From Prorocentrum cordatum (lineage: Eukaryota > Sar > Dinophyceae > Prorocentrales > Prorocentraceae), in the NCBI GenBank assembly GCA_963575745.1, contig CAUYUJ010003407.1, positions 1-64,000 of the forward strand: a stretch of DNA of 64,000 nucleotides, given 5' to 3'. Position numbers and translations under genes: made by a program. The notes below the pieces were generated by a model. That model had not been told where the DNA came from, did not search any database, and saw only the letters and a list, made by a program, of their open reading frames with translations. Shown piece after piece: positions 30,831-41,965 of the stretch. Within the stretch, counting starts at the first letter, position 1; every line of letters starts with the position of its first letter.

Positions 30831-33064
30831 AAATTTTTTTTCAGCCCAAGCAATTTCAGACCTCTCGGATGCAACCGCCGAACGCCCCCGATGCTTCTGG
30901 ATTGTCTTCTGTACGAGCTCTGTAGCTCTTCTACAGCCCGAGTTACGTGCGTAAATCGACAGCACCTCTCAAGATAACCCGAACAATACGAATAGTTTGG
31001 GAAACCTAGCTCGAGAATCGGACCGAGTTCAGACCTCTGCATGCGACAGGCGGACGCGTCTGATGTCTCTGAATCGATTCCTGTGATTAACAGCCCTGCA
31101 GCCCCCCTACAGCCCGAGTTAAGTGCAGGAAACCGACAGCATCTCTCAAGATGACTCGAACAATACGAATAGTTTCGCGATTCTAGATCGGGCAGCAGAC
31201 CGAGTTCAGAGCTCCCGATTCAACAGACAACGGCCACTGATGATTCTGAATCATATTATGTACGTATCAGCTCTAGAGCTGTCCTGTAGCTCGAGTTAAG
31301 TACAGAAAACCGAGAGCGTCTGTCAAGATGACTCGAATAATACGAATAGGTTTGCGGACCTAGCTCGGCTAGCAGACCGAGTTTAGACCTCTGGGTTCAA
31401 CAGGCGAACGCGCCTGATCATTCTGAATCGATTAGCTGTACTTACCAGCTCTACAGCTGTCCTAAAGCTCGAGTTATCTTGAGAAAACCGATAACGCGTA
31501 TCAAGATGACTCGAAATGGCTGATCCCGCCCTTGTGTTTTTTTGCGGTCAAAGGTACCCAGCAAAAAGGTCCGTCGAGATTTGTCTTGCCAACTAGCTCT
31601 CCAGTGCGCCGGAATTACTCTTACGCTTCCAGCAATAACTTGCTAAGGGAAGCTCTACGAGTTAGTTAAGATACTAATGCTCGGAGTAAAAATCAGCTTT
31701 CTAAAAATGAATTGTCAAATATCTTTCAATTTTTCGGAAAACCGACCCAAAGTTACCACATTGTCCTTTCTGGCCGGGCCAATCAACTAGCTCCACCCCC
31801 CGCCGGAATTCCTCTACCTCATCGATGACGAAGAGCTCTACGAGGTACTGGCGCCGGCGGTGAACCGTCAACCTAGTCACCGCCGGGAACCTCGTAGAGC
31901 TCCTTACACTGGTAAGAGTGCTGAGAATCGAAGTAAGGAGTCAAAAAATAAAGATTTTTTGGAAATCTTCATGTTCGATTTTTTCGATGTTCATATTCGC
32001 TCAGTCCCGGGAAGTCAACTCAAGAAAATGCATCGGCAGAGCTGAGCTGCTGTCAGAAAGGAATTCATATGCCAATGCTCGGCGTGAAAATCTGCTTTCT
32101 CAAAATGAATGGTCAAAAATCTTTCAAATCTGCGCAAAACCGGCCCAAAGTCACCACTTTGTCCTTTCTGGTCGGGTCGACCAACTGGGCGCCGGCGGTA
32201 AACCGTCAACCTTTGTTACCGCCGGGGGACTCGTAGAGCTTCCTGATAATATATAATGTCGAAAAAATTGCAGAGAACGAATAGTCTTTCAGACCAAGCG
32301 ATTTCAGACCTCTCGATGCAACAGCCAAACGCCCCCCGATGCTTCTGAATTGTCTTCTGTACGAGCTCTGTAGCTCTCCTACAGCCCGAGTTACGCGCAG
32401 CAGACCGAGTTCCGAGCTCTGGATTCCACAGGCGGCCGCGCCTGATGTCTCCAAATCGATTGCTGTCACCACCAGCACTGTAGCTCCCCTACAGCCCGAG
32501 TTAAGTGCAGAAAATCGACAGCACCTCTCAAGATGACTCGAACAATACGAACAATTTCGCGATTCTGGATCGGGCAGCAGACCGAGTTCAGAGCTCTGGA
32601 TTCAACAGACAAACGCGACTGATGATTCTGAATCCATTTCTGCAAGCATCAGCCCTGTAGCTGTCCTATAGCTCGAGTTAAGTACAGAAAAACCGAGAGC
32701 GTCTGTCAAGATGACTCGAATAATACGAATAGATTTGCGGAGCTAGCTCGGCTAGCAGACCAAGTTTAGACCTCTGGTTGGAACAGCCAAACGCGCCTGA
32801 TCATTCTGAATCGATAAGGTGTGCTTACCAGCTCTGTAGCTGTCCTATATCTCGAGTTAAGTTCAGCATCCCGACAGCGCGAATCAAGATGACTCGAAAC
32901 GGCCGATCCCGCCGCAGTGCTTTTTGGCAGTAAAAGGTACCCGATCGAGCTGAGATCAAGATGGCGAGCGGAAATAAGATCTAATATCACGGGAAAAAAT
33001 ACTAGAGCTCTAACGAATTGTTGAATTTCGAGAACAAAATTCTCAACCGACCAAAATTCCTCAA

Positions 33065-33601
33065 CTGGAGCCGGCGGTAAACCGTCAACCAGGTTACCGC
33101 CGGCTTCTCTGCATGACGCTGCTGGGAACATGGGGGAAGCTCTCTTACGCGTGAGCTGAAAAGCTATAAAAATAACGTGTTTCTCTCAGAGCACTCGTGT
33201 AATACGAATGGTTTTGCGGATCTAGCTCGAGTGGCAGACCGAGTTCAGACCTCTCGAGGGAACAGACAAACGCGCCTGATGATTCTGAATCGATTTATGT
33301 AAGAAGCAGCTCTGTACCTCTCCTAAATCTTCAGAAGTACAGAAAACTGTCAACGCGTGTCGAGATGCTCGAAACGACCGACGGCATTGCAGCCACGGAG
33401 CTGAGAATTTCACTGGCAGACGCAGCACAACCCACTACAGGTGTGAAAAATACCAGCTTCCAAAACGAACTTTAAAATTTTACACAAAGATTCCAAAACC
33501 CACCCAAAGTTACCACATTGTCTCTGAAGGTCGGGTCGGCCAACTAGCTCCCTGCGCCCGACTTCCTCTTAGCTCATCTTGCCAAAGAGCTCTACGAGGT
33601 A
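33065..33601 (+). mobile_element. HH chimeric S element containing one 178-bp repeat
   Basis: 537 bp. The left hairpin is shortened, an S body follows, a single 178-bp repeat sits at ~33190-33370, then S interior and the right end GAGCTCTACGAGGTA. Confidence 0.7.
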
Positions 33602-33882
33602 CTTGGTAGCGTCCAAAAACCGGAGAGCGAAGAGACCGTCGGGAGGGGGAAATCTTTCCTCGAGGGCGCTGGGGAGCTCCCCTGCAGCGCTGTCGAAGCG
33701 CTGCCAGGAACGCTTCCACACATGCCTGCACGCGTGCAGGCACACGTGGACAGCGCCCCCGAACCAGCTGCCGGGTCGCCGGAGTTTCTGCAAGGCCTGT
33801 GGACCGCCGTGGAGGAGCTCCTGGCGGGCACCACCACCGTCCGGCTTCTAATCTTAAACCCTGGGGCTCTCAGCGGGAAAAT
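33602..33882 (+). mobile_element. P element
   Basis: Starts CTTGGTAGCGTCC, contains the palindromic CATGCCTGCACGCGTGCAGG region and a GGAGCTCCTGGCGGGCACC segment, and ends CTCTCAGCGGGAA. No ORF assigned. Confidence 0.65.
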
Positions 33883-33950
33883 GTCCGTCGAGATTTTTCT
33901 TGCCAACTAGCTCTCCAGCGCCCCGGAATTACTCTTAAGCTTCCAGCAAT

Positions 33951-34233
33951 TTGGTAGCGTCCAAAACCCGGAGAGCGAAGAGACCGTCGGGGGGGGGAAC
34001 TTCCCTCGAGAGCGTTGGGGAGCTCCCCTGCAGCGCTGTCGAAGCGCTGCCAGGAACGCGTCCACGCGTGCCTGCAGGCGTGCAGGCACACGTGAAAAGA
34101 GCCCCCGAACCCGCTGCCGGCTCGCCGGAGTTTCTGCGAGGCCCGTGGACCGCCGTGGAGGAGCTCCTGGCGGGCACCACCACCGTCCGGCTTCTAATCT
34201 TAAACCCTTTAGCTCTCAGCGAGCTCTCCGGGA
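33951..34233 (+). mobile_element. P element in the right-end loop of an L element
   Basis: Starts TTGGTAGCGTCC, palindrome GTGCCTGCAGGCGTGCAGGC, near-terminal AGCTC/GAGCT hairpin, ends CTCCGGGAA. Flanks rejoin without a target duplication. Confidence 0.68.
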
Positions 34234-34374
34234 AAAACTTGCTCAGGGAAGCTCTACGAAGCACTAGCTCCACCCCGCGCCGGAATTCCTCTAGCTCATC
34301 GATAACGAAGAGCTCTACGCGGCATTACTCGTAAGCTTCCAGCAACATCTTGCTGAGGGAAGCTCAACGAGTTA

Positions 34375-34443
34375 TTTGCTCGTGGGGTACATCATGAGAC
34401 CCTTCGTTGCCAAATGGCAGCGACGCGACCGTTCATCGCAAAG
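34375..34443 (+). pseudogene. Reverse-transcriptase fragment, 3' piece
   Basis: Continues the motif B frame of 26705-27117: after QGDPLSSLLLN the frame reads on as LLVGYIMRPFVAKW. It stops being recognisable at about 34443, where HH right ends begin. Confidence 0.65.
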
Positions 34444-35243
34444 TACCTCGTAGAGCTCTTCGTAATCGATGAGCTCGGGGAATTCCGGCGCGGGGGGGAG
34501 CTAGTAACTCGTAGAGCTTCCCTTAGCAAGTTGTTGCTGGAAGCTTAAGAGTAATTCCGGGGCGCTGGAGGGCTAGTAACTCGTAGAGCTTCCCCTAGCA
34601 AGTTATTGCTGGAAGCCGAAGAGTAATTCTGGGGCGCTGGAGAGCTAGTAACTCGTAGAGCTTCCCTCAGCAAGTTGTTGCTGGAAGCTAAAGAGTAGAA
34701 GCTTACGAGTAATTCTGGGGCGCTGGAGAGCTAGTTGGCAAGAATTTGTCGCACCTGTAAACGACTATGAGGCCTCTCTGTCTTAGTATGAGCTCTGTAG
34801 GCGCTTAGTATCAAAACACTTGGCTGAACCATCTTCATGTCGACGCCAAATAATACTTCGTAGAGCTCTTCGGCATCGATGTGCTAGACGAATTCCGGCG
34901 CGGGGTTGAGCTAGTTGGTAGACCCGACCAGAAAGGACAAAGTGATAACTTTTGGGTGATGTTGCGAATATACCTCGTAGAGCTCTTCAGCAAAGAGCTA
35001 AGAGGAATTCGCGCGCAGCGTGGAGCTAGTTGGCCGGCGCGACCAAAAGAGAGGATGTGGTAACCTGGGGTCGTACCTCGTAGAACTCTTCGCCATCGAT
35101 GAGCTAGAGGAATTCCGGCGCGGGATGAAGCGAGTAACTCGTAGAGCTCCCCTTAGCAAGTTCTTGCTGGAAGCTTCAGAGTAATACCTCGTAGAGCTCT
35201 TTGGGAAAGAGCGAAAAGGAATTCGGGCGTAGGCTGGAGCTAG
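34444..35243 (-). mobile_element. Stack of HH right ends, minus orientation
   Basis: Nine right-end modules of about 50-86 bp start at 34444, 34505, 34577, 34649, 34854, 34971, 35074, 35135 and 35185. The first four abut exactly, each ending CTAG next to the following TAACTCG. This is what repeated insertion at CCAA/CTAGC of the previous element would leave. The left parts of these elements are not present. Confidence 0.75.
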
Positions 35244-35261
35244 TTGGCCGGCCCGACCAAA

Positions 35262-36383
35262 CTGGGCGCCGGCGGTAAACCGTCAACCTTTCTTACCGCC
35301 GGAAACTCGTAGAGCTTCCTAATGTGGAAAAAATGCGGAGAACGGATAATTCTCATCCCAAGCGATTTCAGACCTCTCGATGCAACAGCCAAAACCCCCA
35401 ATGCTTCTGGATTGTCTTCCTTACGAGCTCTGTAGCTCTCCTACAGCCCGAGTTACGTGTGTAAATCGACAGCACATCTCAAGATGACTCGAACAATACG
35501 AATAGTTCGCAAACCCAGCTCGGGTATCAAACCGAGTTCAGACCTCTGAATGCGACAGGCGGACGCGTCGGATGTCTGCGAATCGACTCCTGTGATTACC
35601 AGCCCTGTGGCCCCCCTGCAGCCAGAGTTAAGTGCAGAAAACCGACAGCACCTCTCAGGATGACTCGAACAAAACAATAGTTTCGCAGACTAGTTCGGGC
35701 AGCAGACCGAGTTCCGAGCTCTGCATTCGACAGGCGGACGCGCCTGATTTCTTCAAATCGATTCCTCTGACCACCAGCACTGCAGCCCCCCCCCCCCCAG
35801 CCCGAGTTCAGTGCAGAAAACCGAGAGCACTTCTCAAGATGACTCGAACAATACGAATAGTTTTGCGATTCTAGATCGAGTTCGGAGCTCTGGATTCAAC
35901 AGGCAAATGCGACTGATGATTCTGAATCGGTTTCTGTAAGTATCACCTCTGTAGCTGTCCTATAGCTCGAGTTAAGTACGGAAACAGAGAGTGTCTGTCA
36001 AGATCATCCGAATAATACGAATAGGTTTGCGGACCTAGCTCGGCTAGCAGACCGACTTCAGACCTCCAGATTCAACAGGCGAACGCGCCTGATCATGCTG
36101 AATCGACTAGCTGTGCTTACCAGCTCTGTAGCTGTGCTAAAGCTCGAGTTATATTCAGAGAAGCGTCACCGCTTGTCAAGATGACTCGAAACGGCCGATC
36201 CCGCCTGCCTGCTTTTTGGCAGTAAAAGGTACCCGATCGAGCTCAGATCAAGATGGCGAGCGGAAATGAGGTCGAATATCATGGGAAAAAATACTAGAGC
36301 TCAAACGAATGGTTGAATTTCGAGAACAAAATGTTCAACCGACCAAAAGTCAGCAAAAGGTCCGTCGAGATGTTTCTTGCCAA
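35262..36383 (+). mobile_element. HH L element, right end missing
   Basis: Left end CTGGGCGCCGGCGGTAAACC, GGAAACTCGTAGAGCTTCC, about five 178-bp repeats, right interior up to TTGCCAA, where the next L element begins. Confidence 0.78.
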
Positions 36384-37792
36384 CTGGGCGCCGGCGGTAA
36401 ACCGTCAACCTTTCTTACCGCCGAGGGACTCGTAGAGCTTTCTGTCAACATACAATGTCGAAAAAAACTGCAGAGAACAAATAGTTTTTCAGCCCAAGCG
36501 ATTTCAGACCTCTCGATGCAACAGCCGAACGCCCTCCAATGCTTCTAGATTGTCTTCTCTACGGCTTTGTAGCTCTGCTACAGCCCGAGTTACGTGCGTC
36601 AATCCACAACACCTCTCAAGGTTCCCGGAGAGCTCGCTGAGAGCTAAAGGGTTTTAGATTAGAAGCGGGACGGTGGTGGTGCCCCCCAGGGGCTCCTCCA
36701 CGGCGGTCCACAGGCCTCGCAGCAGCTCCGGCGAGCCAGCAAAGTGTCCGGGCGAGCTTCTGGCAAGCTTCCACGCGTGCCTGCACGCGTGCAGGCACGC
36801 ATGGAAGCGTTTCTGCCAGCGCTTCGGCAGCGCTGCAGGGGAGCTTCCCAGAGCTCTCCAGGAAAGATTTCCCGTTCCCAAAGGGTCTCTTTGCTCTTCG
36901 GGTTTTGAACGCTACCAATGACTCGAACAAAACGAATATTTTTGCGGGTCTAGTTCGGGCAGCAGACAGAGTTCAAACCTCTGAATGCGACAGGCGGACG
37001 CGCCTGATGTCTTCGAATCGATTCCAGTGATTACCAGCCATGCAGCCCCCCCAAAGCCCGAGTTAAGTGCAGAAAGCCGGCAGCATCTTTCGGGAGGACT
37101 CGAACAATACGAACAGTTTCGCGGACCGAGTTCGGGCAGCAGACCGAGTTCCGAGCTAAGGATTCCACAGGCGGACGCGCCTGAAGTCTCCAAATCGATT
37201 GCTGTTACCACTAGCACTGTAGCCCCCTACAGCCCGAGTTCAGTGCGGAAAACCGACAGCACCTCTCAAGATGACTCGAACAATACGAACAGTTTCGCGA
37301 TTCTGGATCGGGAAGCAGACCGAGTTCAAAGCTCTGGATTCAACAGACAAACGCGACAGATGATTCTGAATCCGTTTCTGCAAGTATCAGCCCTGTCGCT
37401 GTCCTATAGCTCGAGTAAGTACAGAAAACCGAGAGCGTCTGTCAAGATGACTCGAATAATACAAATAGATTTGCGGAGCTAGCTCGGCTAGCAGACCAAG
37501 TTTAGACCTCTGGTTGGAACAGCCAAACGCGCCTGATCATTCTGAATCGATAAGGTGTGCTTTCCAGCTCTGTAGCTGTCCTATATCTCGAGTTAAGTTC
37601 AGCATACCGACAGCGCGAATCAAGATGACTCGAAACGACCGATCCCGCCGCAGCGCTTTTTGGCAGTAAAAGGAACCCGATCGAGCTGAGATCAAGATGG
37701 CGAGCGGAAATAAGATCGAATATCACGGCAAAAAATACTAGAGCTCTAACGAATGGTTGAAGTTCGAGAACAAAATTTTCAACCGACCAAAA
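36384..37792 (+). mobile_element. HH L element with P insertion
   Basis: Standard L left end and repeats; interrupted by a minus-oriented P element at 36619-36906; cut at GACCAAAA by the next L element. Confidence 0.78.
36619..36906 (-). mobile_element. P element with 42-bp near-perfect palindrome
   Basis: Lies between CACCTCTCAAG and TGACTCGAAC, which are contiguous apart from one A in intact 178-bp repeats. The palindrome at about 36768-36809 is GCTTCCACGCGTGCCTGCACG and its reverse complement with one mismatch. No target duplication is seen. Confidence 0.78.
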
Positions 37793-39003
37793 CTGGGCGC
37801 CGGCGGTAAACCGTCAACCTTTGTTACCGCCGGGGGACTCGTAGAGCTTCCTGACAACATAAAATGTAGAAAAAAATACACCGAAAAAATAATTTTTCAG
37901 CCAAACAATTTCAAACCTCTCGGATGCAACAGCCGAACGCCCCCGATGCTTCTGGCTTCTCTTCTGTACGAGCTCTGTAGCTCTCCTACAGCCCGACTTA
38001 CGTGCGAAAATCGACAGCACCTCTCAAGATGACTCGAATAATACGAATAGTTTGGCAAACCTAGCTCGAGTGTCAGACCGAGTTCAGACCTCTGCATGCA
38101 GCAGGTGGACGCGTCTGATGTCTGCGAATCGACTCCTGTGATTACCAGCCCAACAGCCCCCCCTACAGCCCGAGTTAAGTGCAGGAAACCGACAGCACCT
38201 CTTAGGATGACTCGAACAATGCGAATATTTTCGGAGACCTAGTTCGGGCAGCGAACAGAGTTCGAAGCTCTGGATTCGAAAGGCGGACGCGCCTGATGTC
38301 TCCGAATCGATTCTAGTGATTACCAGCCATGCAGCTGCCCTACAGCCCGAGTTAAGTGCAGAGAACCAACAGCATCTCTCAAGACAATACGAATAGTTGT
38401 TGCGATTCTAGATCGGGCAGCAGACCGAGTTCAGAGCTCTGGAGTCAACAGACAAGGGCCACTGATGATTCTGAATCAGATCTGTACGTATCAGCTCTGT
38501 ACTGTCCTTTAGCTCGACTTAAGTACAGAAAACCCAGAGCGTCTCTCAAGATAACTCGAATAATACGAATAGGTTTGCGAACCTAGCTCGGCTAGCAGAC
38601 CGAGTTCAGACCTCTGGGTTCAACAGGCGAACGCGCCTGATTATTCTGAATCGATTAGCTGTGCTTACCAGCTCTGTGGCTGTCCTGAAGCTCGAGTTAT
38701 CTTGAGAAAACCGTCACCGCGTGACAAGCTGACCCGAGACGGGCGATCCCGCCGCAGTGCTTTTTGGCAGTAAAAGGTACCCGATCGAGCTGAGATCAAG
38801 ATGGCGAGCGGGAATAAGATTAAATATCACGGGCAAAAATACTAGAGCTCTAACGAATGGTTGAATTTCGAGAACCGAATTTTCAACCGACCAAAATTCC
38901 TCAAAATGTCCGTCGAGATTTTTCTTGCCAACTAGCTCTCCGGCGCCCCGGAATTACTCTTAAGCTTCCAGCAATAACTTGCTAAGGGAAGCTCTACGAG
39001 TTA
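37793..39003 (+). mobile_element. HH L element, complete
   Basis: 1211 bp from CTGGGCGCCGG to GGGAAGCTCTACGAGTTA. About five 178-bp repeats, then the right interior (GGCAGTAAAAGGTACCCGAT, TACTAGAGCTCTAACG, TGTCCGTCGAG) and the right-end hairpin. No long conserved ORF. Confidence 0.88.
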
Positions 39004-39040
39004 AGAGGGAATGTGGTAACCTGGAGTCGTTTTTTTTTTA

Positions 39041-40250
39041 CTGGGCGCCGGCGGTAAACCGTCAACCTTTGTTACCGCCGGGGGACTCGTAGAGCTTCCT
39101 GACAACATATAATGTAGAAAAAAAAACACCGAAAAAAAAAAAATCAGCCCAAGCAATTTCAGACCTCTCCGATGTAGCAGCCGAACGCCCCCGATGCTTC
39201 TGGATTCTCTTCTGTACGAGTTCTGTAGCTCTCCTACAGCCCGAGTTACGTGCCTAAATCGACAGCACCTCTCAAGATGACTCGAACAATACGATAGTTT
39301 GGCAAACCTAGCTCGAGTATCAGACCGAGTTCGCACCTCTGCATGCAACAGACGGACGCGTCCGATGTCTCTGAATCGATTACTGTGATTACCAGCCCTG
39401 CAGCCCCCCTACAGCCTGAGTTAAGTGCAGGAAACCGACAGCACCTCTCAGGATGACTCGAACAATACGAATAGTTTCGCGGACCTAGTTCCGGCAGCAG
39501 ACAGAGTTCGGAGCTCTGGATTCGAAAGGCGGACGCACCTGATGTCTCCGAATCGATTCCAGTGATTACCAGCCATGCAGCCACCCCACAGCCCGAGTTG
39601 GGTGCACAGAACCGACAGCAAGATGACTCTAACAATACGAATAGTTTCGCGATTCTAGATCGGGCAGCAGACCGAGTTCAGAGCTCTGGACTTAACAGAT
39701 AACGGCCACCGATGATTATGAATCAGATTATGTACGTATCATCTCTGTAGCTGTCCTAACTCGAGTTAAGTAGAGAAAATCGAGAGCATCTGTCAAGATG
39801 ACTCGAATAATACGAATAGGTTTGCGGACCTAGCTCGGCTAGCAGACCGAGTTCAGACCTCTGGGTCCAACAGGCGAACGCGCCTGATCATTCTGAATCG
39901 ATTAGCTGTGCTTACCAGCTCTGTAGCTGTCCTGAAACTGGAGTAATCTTGAGAAAACCGACAGCGCGTGACAAAATGACCCGAAACAGCCGATCCCGCC
40001 GCAGTGCTTTTTGGCAGTAAAAGGTACCCGATCGAGCTGAGATCAAGATGGCGAGCGGGAATAAGATTAAATATCACGGGAAAAAATACTAGAGCTCTAA
40101 CGAATGGTTGAATTTCGAGAACAAAATTTTCAACCGACCAAAAGTCATCAAAATGTCCGTCGAGGTTTTTCTTACCAACTAGCTCTCCAGCGCCCCGGAA
40201 TTACTCATAAGCTTCCAGCAACAACGTGCTAAGGGAAGCTCTACGAGTTA
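39041..40250 (+). mobile_element. HH L element, complete
   Basis: 1210 bp with the same architecture as 37793-39003. 39004-39040 between the two is a scrap with GTGGTAACCTGGAGTCG and a T run. Confidence 0.88.
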
Positions 40251-41322
40251 CTGGGCGCCGGCGGTAAACCGTCAACCTTTGTTACCGCCGGGGTACTCGT
40301 AGAGCTTCCTGACAACATACAATGTCGAAATACACAGAAAAAATAGTTGTTCAGCCCAACCAATTTCAGACCTCTTCGATGCAACAGCGGAACGCCCTCG
40401 ATGCTTCTGGATTGTCTTCTGTACGAGCTCTGTAGCTCTCCTACAGCTCGAGCTACGGGCGTAAATCGACAGCACCTCTCGAGATAACTTGAACAATACG
40501 AATAGTTCAGCAAACCTAGCTCGAGTATCAGACCGAGTTAAGACCTCTGCTACGTCTGATGTCTCTGAATCGATTACTGTGATTACCAGCCCTGCAGCCC
40601 CCCCCATACAGCCTGAGCTAAGTGCAGAAAACCCACAGAACCTCTCAGGATCACTCGAACAATACGAATAGTTTCGCGGACCTAGTTCGGGCAGCAGAGA
40701 GAGTTCGGGGCTCTGGATTCGCAGAGAACCGACAGCATCTCTCGAGATCACTCGAACAATACGAATAGTTTCGCGATTCTAGATCGGGCAGCAGACCGAG
40801 TTCAGAGCTCTGGATGTAGCTGTTATATAGCTCGAGTTAAGTACAGAAAACCGAGAGCGTCTGTCAAGATGGCTCGAATAATACGACTAGGTTTACGGAC
40901 CTAGCTCGACCAGCAGACCGAGTTCAGACCTCTGGGTTCATCAGGCGAACGCGCCTGATCATTCTGGATCGATTAGCTGCTTACCACCTCTGTAGCTGTC
41001 CTGAAGCTCGAGTTATCTTGAGAAAACCGACAGCGCGGATCAAGATGACTCGAAGCGGCCGATCCCGCCAGAGTGCTTTTTGGCAGTAAAAGGTACCCGA
41101 TCGAGCTGAGATCCAGATGACGAGCGGGAATAAGATCGAATATCACGGGAAAAAATACTAGAGCTCTTCTAACGAATTGTTGAATTTCGAGAATAAAATT
41201 TTCAACTGACCCGAAGTCATCAAAAGGTCCGTCGAGATTTTTCTTGCCAACTAGCTCTCCAGCGCCCCAGAATTACTCTTAAGCTTCCAGCAATAACTTG
41301 CTAAGGGAAGCTCTACGAGTTA
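40251..41322 (+). mobile_element. HH L element, complete
   Basis: 1072 bp, directly abutting the previous right end (GAGTTA/CTGGG). One 178-bp repeat is shortened. Confidence 0.87.
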
Positions 41323-41965
41323 CTTGGTAGCGTCCAAAACCCGGAGAGCGAAGACACCCTCGGGGACGGGAAATCTTTCCTGGAGAGCCTGGGGGGCCCC
41401 CTGCAGCGCTGCTGAAGCGCTGCCAGGAACACTTCCATGCGTGCCTGCGCGCGTGCAGGCACGCTTGGAAGCTTGCCGGAAGCTTTCCCGGACCCGTTGC
41501 CGGCTGCTGTTCGGCTGGAAATCACAGGAGTCGATTCGCAGACATGAGACGCGTCCGCCTGTCGCATGCAGAGGTCTGAACTCGGTCTGGTACTCGAGCT
41601 AGGTTTGCCCAACTATTTGTATTGTTCGAGTCGTCTTGAGAGGTGCTGTCGATTTACGCACGTAACTCGGGCTGTAGGAGGGCTACAGAGCTCGTACAGA
41701 AGACAATCCAGAAGCATCGGGGGCGTTCGGCTGTTGCATCCGAGAGGTTTGAAATTGCTTGGGCTGAAAAACTATTTGTTCTGTGTAATTTTTTTCGGCA
41801 TTATATGTTGTCAGGAAGCTCTACGAGTCCCCCGGCGGCCAGTTGCCGGGTCGCCGGAGTCGCTGCGAGGATTCTGGAGCGACGGAAAGGAGCTGCTGGC
41901 GAGCACCACCACCGCCCGGCTTCTAATCTTAATCTTTAGCTCTCAGCGAGCTCTCCGGGAACACA
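41323..41965 (+). mobile_element. P element interrupted by a minus-oriented L fragment
   Basis: P pieces are 41323-~41512 and ~41838-41965 (ending CTCTCCGGGAACACA). The middle is the left ~330 bp of an L element in minus orientation. GTTGCCGG occurs on both sides of it. Confidence 0.65.

Larger units (their letters stand above)
28461..31664 (+). mobile_element. HH L element hosting a satellite block
   Basis: Left end GGGCGCCGGCGGTAAACC with GACTCGTAGAGCTTCC; right end GGAAGCTCTACGAGTTA at 31664. The L body resumes at about 30830 (CAGCCCAAGCAATTTC). The right interior lacks the CGATCGAG...TACTAGAG block found in other L copies, an internal deletion. Confidence 0.8.
28245..31847 (+). mobile_element. 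HH S1 element hosting an L element
   Basis: Left part 28245-28460, right part 31665-31847 ending GAGCTCTACGAGGTA. The pieces join at AATA/GTTAAG to give the normal S1 interior. Confidence 0.8.
32185..34263 (+). mobile_element. HH L element hosting S and P elements
   Basis: L pieces are 32185-33064, about 33883-33950 and about 34234-34263. The first two join as TTCCTCAA/AATGTCCGTCGAG, which exists uninterrupted at 38900. The last two join within CCAGCAAT/AACTTGC of the right-end hairpin loop. Confidence 0.75.
31848..34324 (+). mobile_element. HH S1 element hosting an L element
   Basis: Left part 31848-32184 ends GACCAA; right part 34264-34324 starts CTAGCTCCACC and ends GCTCTACGCGGCA. Joining them gives the standard GACCAACTAGCTCCACC. 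Confidence 0.82.
27118..34374 (+). mobile_element. Nested HH composite; outer L element inserted in the RT fragment
   Basis: The outer L element consists of 27118-28244 and 34325-34374. Between these, at CCGGAA/TTACTC, stand two S1 elements in a row, 28245-31847 and 31848-34324, each hosting further elements. Deleting 27118-34374 joins TCTTAAA to TTTGCTC and restores an open RT reading frame. Confidence 0.85.

Noticed and set aside
28790-31042. ORFs of up to 750 codons across the 90-bp satellite on both strands
   Set aside because: They exist because the monomer length is a multiple of three and lacks stops in three frames; they run into unrelated element sequence at both ends and have no recognisable domain.
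34444-34734. Introner elements: the ~72-bp modules could be read as GT...AG introns on the minus strand
   Set aside because: The AG of one module and the GT of the next would share a base, no exons flank them, and longer elements with the same ends are plainly transposons.
37502-37726. Repeated ~74-codon minus-strand ORF (starting MIFDL) seen in many L elements (e.g. 39853, 45433, 46605, 50016, 51824)
   Set aside because: It lies in the shared L right interior and last tandem repeat. Several L copies have it broken, and no start signal or family match is visible, so it is treated as conserved by descent.
37793-41322. CRISPR-like array from regularly spaced ~178-bp repeats with short palindromes
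   Set aside because: Repeats are long, diverged and contiguous without spacers, there are no cas genes, and the genome is eukaryotic.
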